Notes under the pieces: model-generated
What the model was told of the DNA's origin: nothing
Database searches by the model: none
What the model saw: the letters and a program-made list of their open reading frames with translations, nothing else
Translations under genes and position numbers: made by a program
From: Sagittula sp. P11
GTDB taxonomy: Bacteria; Pseudomonadota; Alphaproteobacteria; Rhodobacterales; Rhodobacteraceae
Direction of reading: 5' to 3'
DNA: 64,000 bases
Assembly (NCBI RefSeq): GCF_002814095.1
Contig: NZ_CP021913.1
Location: 1,054,001 to 1,118,000, forward strand
Part shown: positions 9,258-18,443 of the stretch, one piece after another
How the letters are laid out: each line of letters opens with the position of its first letter
Position numbering within the stretch: position 1 is the stretch's first letter

Positions 9258-10037
9258 ATGCAGAAAGAGGTACAGTGCATCGAGCACGGCCCCCTTCGTT
9301 TCCTTTCGAACCATCAGACCCTGATGCAGGTGGCCGCAAACCTCCGTCGTAGCCTCCCCGAAGACCTGCCGCCCCTGCCAGAGACGGACATCTGGGTCGG
9401 GGCTCACCGCTTCGGCAGGACGACCCGAACCCCCGGCCGCAAACTGATCGTGCTGCAGACGGAGCAGGTCAAGTACCTCCATGGCCACAAGATCAACCGC
9501 AAGCTGCGGCTGTCGAAACTGCTGCGCATCATGCTTCACGCCGATCTGGTTGTGGACTGGTCGCCGGCGCAACGGTCGGTCTACGGGCTGCTGCCCCGGC
9601 TGATGCCGCGCCGTTTCCTCTTCGGACCGTATGTCTTTCCGACCATCTGCCCGCCCCGCAGCGGCGGAGAGGGGATCATGAGCCATGGTGCGATCGACGA
9701 AAGACGCGCCCGCATCGTGGCCCGCCACCCCGAGATCGAACTGCGCCACAACGTCAGCCACTCCGAGGCGATGAAGGAAATCGCCGGGGCTGCCGCCGTC
9801 GCCAACCTGCACAGGCTCGAAGGCGTCTACACCGAGGTGCCGCGCATGCTCATGGCGTTGCAGAGCGGCAAGCCCGTGGTGTCGGAACCGCTCGCACCGC
9901 CGTTTGACGAGGCGTACCTGCCGCTGGGCGCGACGCTCGATCCGCAGACGCTGGACGCAGCCTATGCGTCGCTCTGCGACGTGGCGCGCGCCTATCCGAT
10001 CATGGCCATGTTCGACCGGCTCGGCGGCAAGGCCTGA
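9258..10037 (+). CDS. Glycosyltransferase-like protein of unknown function
   Basis: A soluble-looking 259-residue protein without signal peptide or membrane helix. The C-terminal half resembles the nucleotide-sugar-binding half of GT-B glycosyltransferases: a segment of the type LEGVYTEVPRMLMALQSGKPVVSE, with an acidic residue followed by a helix and a P-V-V-S strand. The N-terminal half (QTEQVKYLHGHK and the aspartate-rich LVVDWSP) is consistent with the acceptor-side domain. It sits alone, 47 bp after the TIGR02186-like gene, and converges with uvrC four bases from its end. I cannot name a family with certainty; a role in surface glycan synthesis is inference. Confidence 0.5.
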   Translation: MQKEVQCIEHGPLRFLSNHQTLMQVAANLRRSLPEDLPPLPETDIWVGAHRFGRTTRTPGRKLIVLQTEQVKYLHGHKINRKLRLSKLLRIMLHADLVVDWSPAQRSVYGLLPRLMPRRFLFGPYVFPTICPPRSGGEGIMSHGAIDERRARIVARHPEIELRHNVSHSEAMKEIAGAAAVANLHRLEGVYTEVPRMLMALQSGKPVVSEPLAPPFDEAYLPLGATLDPQTLDAAYASLCDVARAYPIMAMFDRLGGKA

Positions 10038-10041
10038 CGCC

Positions 10042-11910
10042 CTACCCCCGCTCGTGGAAGAAGGCGTAGATCCGTTCGGCCAGCGCCTCCGACACGCCCT
10101 CCACCGCCTTCAGATCCGCGAGGTTGGCGCGGCTGACCGCCTTTGCCGAGCCGAAGTGCTGCAGCAGCGCCCGCTTGCGCGCGGCCCCCACGCCCTGCAC
10201 CTCGTCCAGCGGATTGGCCATCTGGGCCTTCGCCCGTTTCGCCCGGTGCGTGCCGATGGCAAAGCGGTGCGCCTCGTCGCGCAGCCGCTGCACGAAGTAC
10301 AGCACGGGATCGTTGTGGCGGAGGGCAAAGGGCCGCTCTCCGGTGCGGTGGAACTCTTCCTTGCCGTGGTCGCGGTCCACACCCTTGGCGACACCGACGA
10401 AGGGCACGTCCTGCACCCCCTGCTCGCGCATGATCTCTGCCACGGCGCTGATCTGCCCGGCGCCACCGTCGATCAACATCAGGTCGGGCCACAGCCCCTT
10501 CGAACGGTCGGGATCGTCCTTCTTCAGCCGCACCAGCCGTCGGGTCAGGACCTCCTTCATCATGCCGAAGTCGTCCCCGGGCACGAGGTCCTCGCCCTTG
10601 ATGTTGAACTTGCGGTACTGGTTCTTCATGAACCCGTCCGGGCCCGCGACGATCATCGCGCCCACCGCGTTGGTGCCCTGGATGTGGGAGTTGTCGTAGA
10701 CCTCGATCCGCTGCGGCGGACCGTCCAGCCCGAAGGCCTCCGCCAGCCCGCGCAGGAGCTTCGCCTGCGTCGCGGTCTCCGACATCTTGCGGCCGAGGCT
10801 TTCCTTGGCGTTGCGCAGCGCGCCCTCGACCAGCTCCGCCTTCTCGCCGCGCTGGGGCACGCTGATCTCGACCTTGCGGCCCAGCTTGTCCGAGAGCGCC
10901 TGGCACATCAGGTCCTCGTCCTCGATCCCGTGCGACAAGAGCAGCAGACGCGCCGGTTCTTTCTGGTCGTAGAACTGGCCGATGAAGGCCTCCATGACCT
11001 CCGCAGGGCCCACGTCGTCGCCGACCCGCGGGTAGAAATCCTTGTTCCCCCAGTTCTGGTTCGCGCGGATGAAGAACACCTGCACACAGGCCTGGCCGTT
11101 CTCCATGTAAAGCGCGATCACGTCCGCCTCCGCGGTGGTCTGCGGATTGATCCCCTGCGCGGTCTGCACCTGCGTCAGCGCGCGGATGCGGTCGCGCAGG
11201 GCGGCGGCGCGCTCGAACTCCATCGCCTCGGAGGCCTCCATCATGTCGGCGGCCAGCTTCTCCTGGATCTCGGTTGACTTGCCCGACAGGTAGCGCGCCG
11301 CGTCACGCACCGACGCCGCGTAGTCCTCCTCCGAGATCTTGCCGACACAGGGCGCAGAACAGCGCTTGATCTGGTGCAGCAGGCAGGGCCGCGTGCGTCC
11401 CTCGAACTGGCTGTCGGTGCAGTTGCGCAGCAGGAAGGCTTTCTGCAGCTGGTTCAGCACCCGGTTCACCGCGCCCGCACTGGCAAAGGGACCGAAGTAC
11501 TGGCCCTTCTCCGACTTCGCGCCGCGGTGCTTCTTGATCTGCGGAAAGGCGTGGTTGGTGACGATGATGTTCGGGAACGACTTGTCGTCACGCAGCAGCA
11601 CGTTGAACTTCGGCTTGAGCTGCTTGATGAGGTTCTGCTCCAGCAGCAGCGCCTCGGTTTCCGTCCGGGTGGTCAGGAACATCATCGAGGCGGTCTCGCG
11701 GATCATCCGCTCGATCCGCCGCGAATGACCGTTCAGCCGCGCATAGTTCGACACCCGCGCGCGCAGGTTGCGCGCCTTGCCGACATACAGCACCCGGCTC
11801 TGCTCATCGAGCATCCGGTAGACGCCCGGGGACGTCTCAAGCGTCCTGAGATAGGATTGGATGACCTCGACCCCGCGGGGCGAGGTGGCGCTCTCCGGAC
11901 TGTCGTTCAT
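10042..11910 (-). CDS. uvrC: Excinuclease ABC subunit C
   Basis: UvrC makes the two incisions around bulky DNA lesions after UvrAB loading. At 622 residues it has the normal length. Domains in order are the GIY-YIG nuclease (GVYRMLDEQ ... [14 protein letters not shown]), a Cys-rich stretch ([25 protein letters not shown]), a UVR domain ([16 protein letters not shown]) for UvrB contact, the RNase H-like C-terminal nuclease ([19 protein letters not shown]) and tandem helix-hairpin-helix motifs ([16 protein letters not shown]). Longer in-frame starts reach 12024, but the ATG at 11910 gives the family-typical N-terminus. It is convergent with the preceding gene. Confidence 0.97.
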   Translation of the reverse strand: MNDSPESATSPRGVEVIQSYLRTLETSPGVYRMLDEQSRVLYVGKARNLRARVSNYARLNGHSRRIERMIRETASMMFLTTRTETEALLLEQNLIKQLKPKFNVLLRDDKSFPNIIVTNHAFPQIKKHRGAKSEKGQYFGPFASAGAVNRVLNQLQKAFLLRNCTDSQFEGRTRPCLLHQIKRCSAPCVGKISEEDYAASVRDAARYLSGKSTEIQEKLAADMMEASEAMEFERAAALRDRIRALTQVQTAQGINPQTTAEADVIALYMENGQACVQVFFIRANQNWGNKDFYPRVGDDVGPAEVMEAFIGQFYDQKEPARLLLLSHGIEDEDLMCQALSDKLGRKVEISVPQRGEKAELVEGALRNAKESLGRKMSETATQAKLLRGLAEAFGLDGPPQRIEVYDNSHIQGTNAVGAMIVAGPDGFMKNQYRKFNIKGEDLVPGDDFGMMKEVLTRRLVRLKKDDPDRSKGLWPDLMLIDGGAGQISAVAEIMREQGVQDVPFVGVAKGVDRDHGKEEFHRTGERPFALRHNDPVLYFVQRLRDEAHRFAIGTHRAKRAKAQMANPLDEVQGVGAARKRALLQHFGSAKAVSRANLADLKAVEGVSEALAERIYAFFHERG

Positions 11911-12216
11911 GTCACTCTGCCCATTCGGCTTCAACCTGTGTCGAATCCCCGTCTGCTGCAATGCCGGCGCCGCCGTTTCAAGCGGTATTACATCCACCGT
12001 TTCTGTGGATAAGTCTGGTGGCAAATTCGGGGCAGTGGCAAATTTCCATTGATTTCAGCCCACTTCGCCGGGATGCACAAAAATTAATCGCATTTTCAAC
12101 CTATTGAAATCGCGATAAAATTTTTGGGTCACCCTACAAGTGGCTGAGACTCTTAGCATTTTCGTAACGCTTCCGTGACAGTTCCGTGAACCGTGCAAAA
12201 CTTTCGCCGCCGTTGC
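11911..12216. other. Intergenic region upstream of uvrC, with an AT-rich inverted repeat
   Basis: This 306-bp gap lies between the uvrC start and the 3' end of the short-chain dehydrogenase gene, both on the minus strand, so it should hold the uvrC promoter. It is clearly more AT-rich than its surroundings at 12070-12140. It contains the inverted repeat TTTCAA-CCTA-TTGAAA (12094-12109) and a short direct repeat TTCCGTGA (around 12171 and 12182). No LexA box of the alphaproteobacterial GTTC-N7-GTTC form was seen. Confidence 0.4.
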
Positions 12217-13008
12217 TCACTCTACTTCCGTCACGTCAGGGGTCTGCCATGCCAGGTGCTGCCCGCCGTCGACGCACAGAAGCTGCCCCGTGACGGCCTT
12301 TGCCGACAGCAGGTAGACCAGCGCGGCGGTGATATCCTCACTGTCTGAGCCTCGTTCCAGCACCGTCGCGGCCCGCTGGGCGGCGAAATCCTCGTCCGAC
12401 TGGCGGCCGCCGCGCAGGGTCGGCCCGGGGCCGATCCCGTTCACCCTGACACGCGGGGCAAGCGCCATCGCCGCCGTCCGGGTCATCGCCCAAAGCCCCA
12501 TCTTCGCGATGGTGTAGCTTGCGAATTCCGGCGTCAGCTTGCGCACCCGCTGGTCGATCATGTTGACCACCATGGCCTGCGCCACAGGCTCGCCGCGGGC
12601 GTCCTTCAGCGGCTCCGGCGCCTGCTCCGCAAAGTTCTGGATCAGCACGAAGGGGGCGCGCAGGTTGCTCTCGATATGGCGGTCCCAGCTTTCGCGCGTG
12701 GCCGTGCCGTAGTCGTCATGCTCGAAGATGGAGGCGTTGTTCACCAGCGCCGTCAGCGGCCCGCCAAGGGCCTCCTGCGCGCGGCCCACCAGCGCCTGCA
12801 CCTCGTCCTCGACCAGCAGGTCGGCCTGCAGCGTGGCGGCCTTCTGCCCCAGCGCGCGGATCTCCGCTGCGGTCTCCTCGGCGGCATCGGCGGACCCGCC
12901 GTAGTGCACCGCCACATCGTATCCCTGTTGCGCAAGCGTCAGCGCCATGTCGCGCCCCAGCCGCCGCGCGCCGCCTGTCACAAGCGCACGTTTTCCCTGT
13001 TCAGACAT
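12217..13008 (-). CDS. Short-chain dehydrogenase/reductase, pteridine-reductase-like
   Basis: A 263-residue Rossmann-fold oxidoreductase. The cofactor loop is TGGARRLGRDM (the RR pair favours NADPH), followed by NNASIFEHDD and the catalytic Tyr-x-x-x-Lys as YTIAK. The TGGARR and NNAS contexts resemble pteridine reductase and FolM-type dihydromonapterin reductases. The start at 13008 has an excellent GGAGG five bases upstream, which decides against the longer frame to 13077. It follows the antiporter gene by 11 bp and is probably the last gene of the operon that starts at the S49 peptidase. The substrate is inferred from similarity only. Confidence 0.85.
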   Translation of the reverse strand: MSEQGKRALVTGGARRLGRDMALTLAQQGYDVAVHYGGSADAAEETAAEIRALGQKAATLQADLLVEDEVQALVGRAQEALGGPLTALVNNASIFEHDDYGTATRESWDRHIESNLRAPFVLIQNFAEQAPEPLKDARGEPVAQAMVVNMIDQRVRKLTPEFASYTIAKMGLWAMTRTAAMALAPRVRVNGIGPGPTLRGGRQSDEDFAAQRAATVLERGSDSEDITAALVYLLSAKAVTGQLLCVDGGQHLAWQTPDVTEVE

Positions 13009-13019
13009 CAGGCCTCCGT

Positions 13020-13967
13020 TCAGACGATCACGAGGATGACATAGCCCACGTAGAGCGCGGACAAGATGACACCCCACATCCGGTTCAGGTCGCGTTTGAG
13101 GAACACGAAGGGCAACAGCAGCAACGAGGCGCCCAGCATCACCGCAAGGTCAAAGGTCAGCTCCGGCAGCTCGAACGGCATGGGTGCGATCATCGAGGCC
13201 ACGCCGATGATGGCCAGCAGGTTGAACATGTTCGACCCGATCACGTTGCCCAGGGCCACGTCCGCCTGCCGCCGCAGCGCCGCCATGACGGTGGTCGCCA
13301 GTTCCGGCAGCGAGGTCCCGACCGCGACCAGCGTCAGGCCGATCACCTCGTCGGAAACGTCGAACATGCGCGCGATCTCGGTCGCGCTGTCGACCAGCAG
13401 GTCCGCCCCCAGCGGCAGGCCGATCAGGCCCAGCACGATGTAGAAGGCGATCTTCCACCACGGCATGTCCGGGTCCGCGCCTTCCGGTTCTTCCAGTTCC
13501 TCGTCGAGCTCGCCCGCCCGCCGGTGCGCCAGCGCGTCCTTGATCTGATCGGCGAGGATCCACGCCAGCACCGCCAGCAGCACGATCCCCGACTTCCAGT
13601 CGAAGACCTCGCGCACCGCCAGCCCGATGAACAGCACCGACGCGCAAAGCATCTGCACATAGCTCTTGCGGGTGTCGTGGGCAGAGGTGTGCATCACCGT
13701 GATCAGTGCAGGAATGCCCAGCACCATCAGCACGTTGGCCGTGTTGGAGCCGATCACGTTGCCCAGTGCGATGCCCGGCACGTTGCGCATCGCCGCCTGC
13801 ACGGAGATCAGCATCTCCGGCGCGGACGTCCCGAAGGCGACGATCGTCAGGCTGACGATCAGCGCGGGGATGCCCACGCGCAGGGACAGGTTGACCGCGC
13901 CCTTGACCAAAGCGTCGCCCGCCAGAAGCAGGATCAGCAAGCCCAGCAGGGCATAGAGGAATACCAT
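13020..13967 (-). CDS. Calcium/sodium antiporter (CaCA family, YrbG-like)
   Basis: A 315-residue inner-membrane protein with about ten helices in two inverted halves. Each half has the alpha-repeat motif of cation/Ca exchangers: GTSAPEMLIS in the first and GTSLPELATT in the second, each followed by GNVIGSN. These repeats bind the exchanged cation. A hydrophilic acidic loop (ELDEELEEPEGADPD) separates the halves and could be a cytosolic regulatory segment. It begins one base after the stop of the 64-residue gene, so it is translated in series with it. Confidence 0.93.
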   Translation of the reverse strand: MVFLYALLGLLILLLAGDALVKGAVNLSLRVGIPALIVSLTIVAFGTSAPEMLISVQAAMRNVPGIALGNVIGSNTANVLMVLGIPALITVMHTSAHDTRKSYVQMLCASVLFIGLAVREVFDWKSGIVLLAVLAWILADQIKDALAHRRAGELDEELEEPEGADPDMPWWKIAFYIVLGLIGLPLGADLLVDSATEIARMFDVSDEVIGLTLVAVGTSLPELATTVMAALRRQADVALGNVIGSNMFNLLAIIGVASMIAPMPFELPELTFDLAVMLGASLLLLPFVFLKRDLNRMWGVILSALYVGYVILVIV

Positions 13968-13968
13968 G

Positions 13969-14163
13969 TCAGCCTTTACCTTTCCGGCAGGCGCAGGGGG
14001 CGTCGCCGATGCTGTAGCCCCCGCAGTGCGGGCACTTCTTGGCGCTCAGCATCGCCTTCTTGCGCAACTGTCCGATCTTCTTCGCCCCCGGCATGCGCCA
14101 TTTGCCGAACACGCCCAGAAGGCCCATGACCAGCAGGAACAGGAGGACGATCTTTGCGATCAC
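13969..14163 (-). CDS. Small membrane protein with C-terminal zinc ribbon
   Basis: A 64-residue protein with one N-terminal hydrophobic helix (residues 3-18), a basic linker (KWRMPGAKKIGQLRKK) and a CPHCGG ... CAC cysteine cluster at the end that looks like a short zinc ribbon. The start overlaps the end of the S49 peptidase gene by four bases and the stop lies one base before the antiporter start. This tight packing supports a real gene. I do not know its function; small proteins of this layout are common hypotheticals in the group. Confidence 0.75.
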   Translation of the reverse strand: MIAKIVLLFLLVMGLLGVFGKWRMPGAKKIGQLRKKAMLSAKKCPHCGGYSIGDAPCACRKGKG

Positions 14164-14957
14164 GAGAGGCCGAACCGTGCATAGTCGGCACGCTCCTCGA
14201 TCTCACTCAACGCGCCCTGGGCGATCTGGACGCCCACGCGCGGCAGCAGGGGCCGCCTGGCCTCGTACCGCTTGAAGCGCACCTTGTCGCCGAAGCGCTG
14301 CTTCATCACCGGCACGAGGTGCCCGATGCCGTCGGCCAGACCCTGGTCGACCGCCGCCTGCCCCACCCAGATTTCGCCGGTGAAGAGGTCGGGGTTCGAC
14401 GCCAGCTTCTCGCCGCGCCGGGCCCGGATCTGGTTGATGAAGGTGTCGTGCAACTGCCCCAGCAGCCGGTTCAGACGGGCCACGTCCTCTTCGGTCTCGG
14501 GGCGGAACGGGTCCATCATCGACTTCGACTTGCCCGCCGTGTGCACCCGGCGCTCGATCCCCTGCCGCTGCAGGAAGACATGCGCCCCGAACCCCGAGGA
14601 GATCACCCCGATCGAGCCGAGGATGCTGCTCGCGTCGGCCCAGATCTCGTCCGCGGCAGAGGCGATCCAGTAGCCGCCGGAGGCCGCAACGTCCTCGACG
14701 AAGGCATAGACGGGAATGTTGTGCTGCTCGGACAGGCGGCGGATGCGCGCCCCGATCAGCGAGGACTGCACGGGCGACCCGCCCGGAGAGTTGATTTCAA
14801 GCGCCACGGCCTGCGGTTTCGACCGGAAGGCCTTCTCCAGCAGGGGGGCTGCGGTCCTGTCGCTCAGGTTGCCTCTGGCGGGAACGGAAATCGCGCCTTG
14901 CAGGCGCACGACCGACACCCGTGGCCGGCTCTTCACGAAAGGGATCCATCGTTTCAT
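14160..14957 (-). CDS. sppA: S49 family (short SppA/SohB-type) signal peptide peptidase
   Basis: A 265-residue serine peptidase of family S49, which uses a Ser-Lys dyad to degrade cleaved signal peptides or membrane-associated peptides. The nucleophile region reads EDVAASGGYWIASAADEIW, the ASGGY serine being the expected active site; the following SSILGSIGVISSGFG and the GKSKSMMDPF segment with its lysines fit the family. It is the short form lacking an N-terminal duplicated domain. It has no obvious strong transmembrane helix, so membrane association may be peripheral. The ATG at 14957 is preferred over 14993. Confidence 0.9.
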   Translation of the reverse strand: MKRWIPFVKSRPRVSVVRLQGAISVPARGNLSDRTAAPLLEKAFRSKPQAVALEINSPGGSPVQSSLIGARIRRLSEQHNIPVYAFVEDVAASGGYWIASAADEIWADASSILGSIGVISSGFGAHVFLQRQGIERRVHTAGKSKSMMDPFRPETEEDVARLNRLLGQLHDTFINQIRARRGEKLASNPDLFTGEIWVGQAAVDQGLADGIGHLVPVMKQRFGDKVRFKRYEARRPLLPRVGVQIAQGALSEIEERADYARFGLS

Positions 14958-15123
14958 GCAAAGGCATGTAGAGGCCGCGAAGAAGTCAGACAAGACGGCC
15001 GACCCAAGAACACCGGGGAAACCACAGGTTTATGCGCCCTGATCGCCTAATGGATGCGCCCGCCTGCCCTTCCCCAGCGGAAAAGGCGGGGGGGGGCAAC
15101 GGGCGGCCGCGGTCAGAAGCCGG

Positions 15124-17313
15124 TCAGAAGAACGACTGCGGGTCGATATCGATGGCCAGCCGCAGGTCGCCCTTCAGCTTCACCGGGCGCACCCAGTCGG
15201 CCAGCGCGCCCTGCAGCGCCACGCCCTTCTCGGCCCGCACCAGCAGACGCACGCGGTGCCGCCCCCGGACCCGGGCGATGGGCGCGGGCGCGGGACCGAA
15301 GACCTGTGCCCCCACCCGCCGCAGCGCGCCGTCGTTGCGCGCCAGCCAGTTGCCGAGGTCGAAGACCTCCTGCACGTCCGGCCCCGACAGGATGATCCCC
15401 GCCAGCCGTCCGAAGGGGGGCATCCCGCCCAGCCGGCGCTCGTCGGCCTCCGCGCTCCAGAACGCCTCCTCGTCACCGGCAAGAATCGAGCGGATCACCG
15501 GGTGCTCCGGCTGGTAGGTCTGCAACAGCGCCTCGCCGCGCTTCTCCGCCCGCCCGGCGCGCCCCGCAACCTGCCGCATGAGCTGGAAGGTCCGCTCGGC
15601 CGCGCGCAGGTCCGACCCCTGCAGCCCGAGGTCCGCGTCGATCACCCCCACCAGCGTCAGCAGCGGGAAGTTGTGCCCCTTCGCCACAAGTTGCGTGCCG
15701 ATGATGATGTCCGCGCCGCCCGCCGCGATCCCCTCGATCTGCGCCTTCAGCTCGCGCGCCGTGCCGTAAAGGTCCGAGGACAGCACCGCGATCCGCGCCT
15801 CGGGGAACTGCGCCTGCGCTTCCTCAGCCAGCCGTTCGACACCGGGGCCGACCGCGGCCAGCTTGTCCTCCGCGCCGCAGGACGGGCAGACCTCCGGCAT
15901 GGGCTTCGTCTCGCCGCACTGGTGGCAGACCAGCCGCTTGAGAAAACGGTGCTCCACCATCCGCGCATCGCAGTGGTCGCAGCCGATCTGCTGCCCGCAG
16001 GCCCGGCAGAGCGTCACCGGCGCATAGCCACGGCGGTTGAGGAACAGAAGCGCCTGCTCTCCCCGTTCCATCCGCGCATTCACCGCCGCGGCCAGCGCGG
16101 GCGAGATCCAGCGGTTCGAGGGCACCTCCTGCCGCCGCATGTCGATGGTACGCATCTCCGGCAGCACCGCCTCGCCGAAGCGCGAGGTCAGGACCAGCCG
16201 CCGGTACTTGCCCGCATCCGCATTGGCCCAGCTTTCGAGGCTCGGCGTGGCGGAGGCCAGCACCACCTGCGCGCCGAGGATGGAGGCCCGCAGCACCGCC
16301 ATGTCCCGCGCGTTGTAGAGGACACCGTCCTCCTGCTTGTAGGAAGTGTCGTGTTCCTCGTCGACGACGATCAGCCCAAGCCGCTGGAACGGCAGGAACA
16401 AGGCCGAGCGCGCGCCAACCACCATCTGCGCGCGGCCCTCGCCGACCATACGCCAGACGCGGCGCCGCTCCGTCATGGTCACGCCGGAATGCCACTCCGC
16501 GGGCCGCGCGCCGAAGCGGGCCTCCACCCGGGCGAGGAACTCCGCCGAAAGCGCGATCTCCGGCAGAAGGACCAGCGCCTGCCGCCCCTGCCGCAGGCAT
16601 TCGGCGACCGCTTCGAGGTAGACCTCCGTCTTGCCGGAACCGGTCACCCCCTTAAGCAGCACGGTGCCGTATGTGCCTGCCCGCTGACCGTCGCGCAGGA
16701 CATCCGCCGCCGCCGCCTGGTCCTCTGTCAGGTCCTTGCCGCCATAGTCGGGGTCGAGCGCGGGGAAGGCCGTGTCGCGCGGGCTTTCCTCCTCGCGGAT
16801 GGCGCCGCTCTTCACCAGCCCCTTCACCACCGAAGAGGTCACGCCCGCCGCCTCCGCCAGCTCGCCCAGCGTCAGCGCGAGGCCGCCCAGCTCTTCCGAG
16901 GCCGCGATCACCCGCCGCCGGGCGTCGGTCATGCGCTCCGGCTCGCCCTCGCCCCGGCGGTAGACCTTGCGCATCGACGGCCCGTCGCCCAGCCCCGGCG
17001 CGCGGGTCGCCAGCCGCAGCATCGCGGGCATCGGCGTCAGCGTGTAGGCCCCGGCCTTTTCGAGGAAGGCGCGCATCTCGGCCCGCATCGGCGCCGCGTC
17101 GAGCACCCGGATCACGCTGCGCAGCTTGGCGGCGTCGAACTGGCCCTCGCCCGGCCCCCAGACCACGCCCAGCACCTTGCGCGGGCCCAGCGGCACCTCG
17201 ACATAGGCACCAAGGAAACAGCCGCCCTCGGGCGCGCGGTAATCCAGCAGCCGGTCCAGCGGCTGCGCCGTCAGCACGCCGACGCGCGCGCCCTGTTCGA
17301 AGAACTCCTGCAT
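15124..17313 (-). CDS. priA: Primosomal protein N' (PriA helicase)
   Basis: PriA recognises abandoned replication forks and loads the replisome away from oriC. The 729-residue protein has the 3'-end-binding N-terminal domain, a helicase core with Walker A GVTGSGKTE and DEEH box (VVDEEHDTSYKQ), and an inserted double zinc-binding module (CRACGQQIGCDHC ... CHQCGE ... CPSCGAED) giving eight cysteines. The C-terminal helicase motifs GTQLVAKGHNFP and QVAGRAGRAEKRG are present. Translation could in theory begin further upstream, but the residues before 17313 are not PriA-like. It is divergent from the aldolase gene. Confidence 0.97.
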   Translation of the reverse strand: MQEFFEQGARVGVLTAQPLDRLLDYRAPEGGCFLGAYVEVPLGPRKVLGVVWGPGEGQFDAAKLRSVIRVLDAAPMRAEMRAFLEKAGAYTLTPMPAMLRLATRAPGLGDGPSMRKVYRRGEGEPERMTDARRRVIAASEELGGLALTLGELAEAAGVTSSVVKGLVKSGAIREEESPRDTAFPALDPDYGGKDLTEDQAAAADVLRDGQRAGTYGTVLLKGVTGSGKTEVYLEAVAECLRQGRQALVLLPEIALSAEFLARVEARFGARPAEWHSGVTMTERRRVWRMVGEGRAQMVVGARSALFLPFQRLGLIVVDEEHDTSYKQEDGVLYNARDMAVLRASILGAQVVLASATPSLESWANADAGKYRRLVLTSRFGEAVLPEMRTIDMRRQEVPSNRWISPALAAAVNARMERGEQALLFLNRRGYAPVTLCRACGQQIGCDHCDARMVEHRFLKRLVCHQCGETKPMPEVCPSCGAEDKLAAVGPGVERLAEEAQAQFPEARIAVLSSDLYGTARELKAQIEGIAAGGADIIIGTQLVAKGHNFPLLTLVGVIDADLGLQGSDLRAAERTFQLMRQVAGRAGRAEKRGEALLQTYQPEHPVIRSILAGDEEAFWSAEADERRLGGMPPFGRLAGIILSGPDVQEVFDLGNWLARNDGALRRVGAQVFGPAPAPIARVRGRHRVRLLVRAEKGVALQGALADWVRPVKLKGDLRLAIDIDPQSFF

Positions 17314-17624
17314 GCCCGACAGATGGCGCAAACCGGGGGCCACCGCAATAACCCGCGCCTGCCAACCGCACAGCGGAAGGTCTTGCCGACTGCCCGACGA
17401 GGCGGGGCGGCGACCCCTGCAACGCTTGTCCGGGGACCGCGCCGAGACCCGGCGCGACCCGGCTTTTGCCCCCGGTGACGTCGCCGGGACACACAGCATC
17501 GGCCCTCCTGCCGGTCTGCAAGGATCCGGCGGCATTCCGTTAGCGCAAACCTAACTCTTTCGGAGGCGCCCGTCATGGGGTAAGACACGCGGGACTCTCA
17601 TCAGGCCGCGCAAGGGGACCGATC
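17314..17624. other. Divergent intergenic region priA / fsa
   Basis: A 311-bp region between two divergent starts, so it should hold both promoters. The sequence is GC-rich with no obvious operator, RNA gene or open frame of its own that looks coding. A purine-rich AAGGGGA element lies nine bases before the aldolase start. Confidence 0.4.
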
Positions 17625-18278
17625 ATGAAATTCTTCGTAGACACCGCCGACATCGACGCCATCCGGGAACTGAACGACCTCGGCATGGTCGACGGCGTGA
17701 CCACCAACCCCTCCCTCATCAAGAAATCCGGCCGCGACATCCTCGAGGTGACGAAGGAAATCTGCGACCTCGTCTCCGGCCCCGTCTCGGCCGAAGTCGT
17801 CGCCACCGAGGCCGACGCGATGATCGCCGAAGGCCGCCGCCTGGCCGAGATCGCCGAGAACATCGCCGTGAAGGTGCCGCTGACCTGGGACGGCCTGAAG
17901 GCCTGCAAGACGCTGTCGGACGAGGGCCGCATGGTCAATGTGACGCTCTGCTTCTCCGCCAACCAGGCGCTGCTGGCGGCCAAGGCCGGCGCGACCTTCA
18001 TCTCGCCGTTCATCGGCCGTCTCGACGACCTGAACCTCGACGGGATGGAGCTGATCGCCGACATCCGCGAGATCTACGACAACTACGGGTTCGAGACGCA
18101 GATCCTCGCCGCGTCGATCCGCACCGCCAACCACATGAGCGACGCCGCCAAGATCGGCGCAGACGTGGCCACCGCCCCGCCGGCGGTGATCAAGGCCATG
18201 GCGAACCACATCCTGACCGACAAGGGTCTCGCGCAGTTCGTCAAGGACGCCGCGGACGCGGGCATCAAGATCGTCTGA
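17625..18278 (+). CDS. fsa: Fructose-6-phosphate aldolase / small transaldolase (TalC family)
   Basis: A 217-residue TIM-barrel aldolase of the short transaldolase class. It begins [13 protein letters not shown], has the [11 protein letters not shown] block and the Schiff-base lysine in NIAVKVPLT (about residue 86). Members either cleave fructose 6-phosphate to dihydroxyacetone plus glyceraldehyde 3-phosphate or act as true transaldolases; sequence alone does not settle which. The gene stands alone with a hairpin-rich 3' region. The start is decided by an AAGGGGACC site. Confidence 0.92.
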   Translation: MKFFVDTADIDAIRELNDLGMVDGVTTNPSLIKKSGRDILEVTKEICDLVSGPVSAEVVATEADAMIAEGRRLAEIAENIAVKVPLTWDGLKACKTLSDEGRMVNVTLCFSANQALLAAKAGATFISPFIGRLDDLNLDGMELIADIREIYDNYGFETQILAASIRTANHMSDAAKIGADVATAPPAVIKAMANHILTDKGLAQFVKDAADAGIKIV

Positions 18279-18312
18279 CGCCCTCGCGGGCGGGGCGGCG
18301 CCCCGCCCTGCG
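18279..18312 (+). terminator. GC-rich hairpin after the aldolase gene
   Basis: GGGCGGGGC and GCCCCGCCC form a strong stem just after the stop codon (core about 18289-18307), with no U-tract. It could end transcription together with the better hairpin at 18333-18360. Confidence 0.4.
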
Positions 18313-18332
18313 GGACCGTCGCGACGACATGT

Positions 18333-18360
18333 AGGGTGGGGCTTTGCGCCACCCTTTTTC
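18333..18360 (+). terminator. Hairpin plus T-run, member of the AGGGTGGG repeat family
   Basis: AGGGTGG (18333-18339) pairs with CCACCCT (18349-18355) and TTTTT follows directly, so this is a good intrinsic terminator for the aldolase gene. Related sequence is found after the L,D-transpeptidase (26063-26097) and ettA (32940-32974) genes. Confidence 0.7.
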
Positions 18361-18395
18361 CTTGCGGAACGCGCGGACCGGGGCGCTGCCCCGGA

Positions 18396-18424
18396 CCCCG
18401 AGGTATTTCGGCCAAGATGAAGGG
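18396..18424 (+). repeat. Dispersed short repeat, copy 1
   Basis: The core AGGTATTTCGGCCAAG followed by ATGAAGGG recurs at 47586-47612 (inverted) and 58331-58358. It is preceded here by a CCGGGGC-GCT-GCCCCGG hairpin (18378-18394). It lies 20 bp beyond the stop codon of the minus-strand kinase-like gene, in a tail-to-tail gap. Confidence 0.7.
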
Positions 18425-18443
18425 CGGGCGGCGTGCCCGGGGC

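Noticed and set aside
15059-15090. Possible terminator with CCCGCCT / AGGCGGG arms after priA
   Set aside because: The loop is 18 bases and no T-run follows on the minus-strand transcript; too weak to list.
15256-17478. Long plus-strand frame (740 codons) opposite priA
   Set aside because: Mirror of the PriA gene, whose helicase and zinc motifs are intact on the other strand; no ribosome binding site or domain on this strand.
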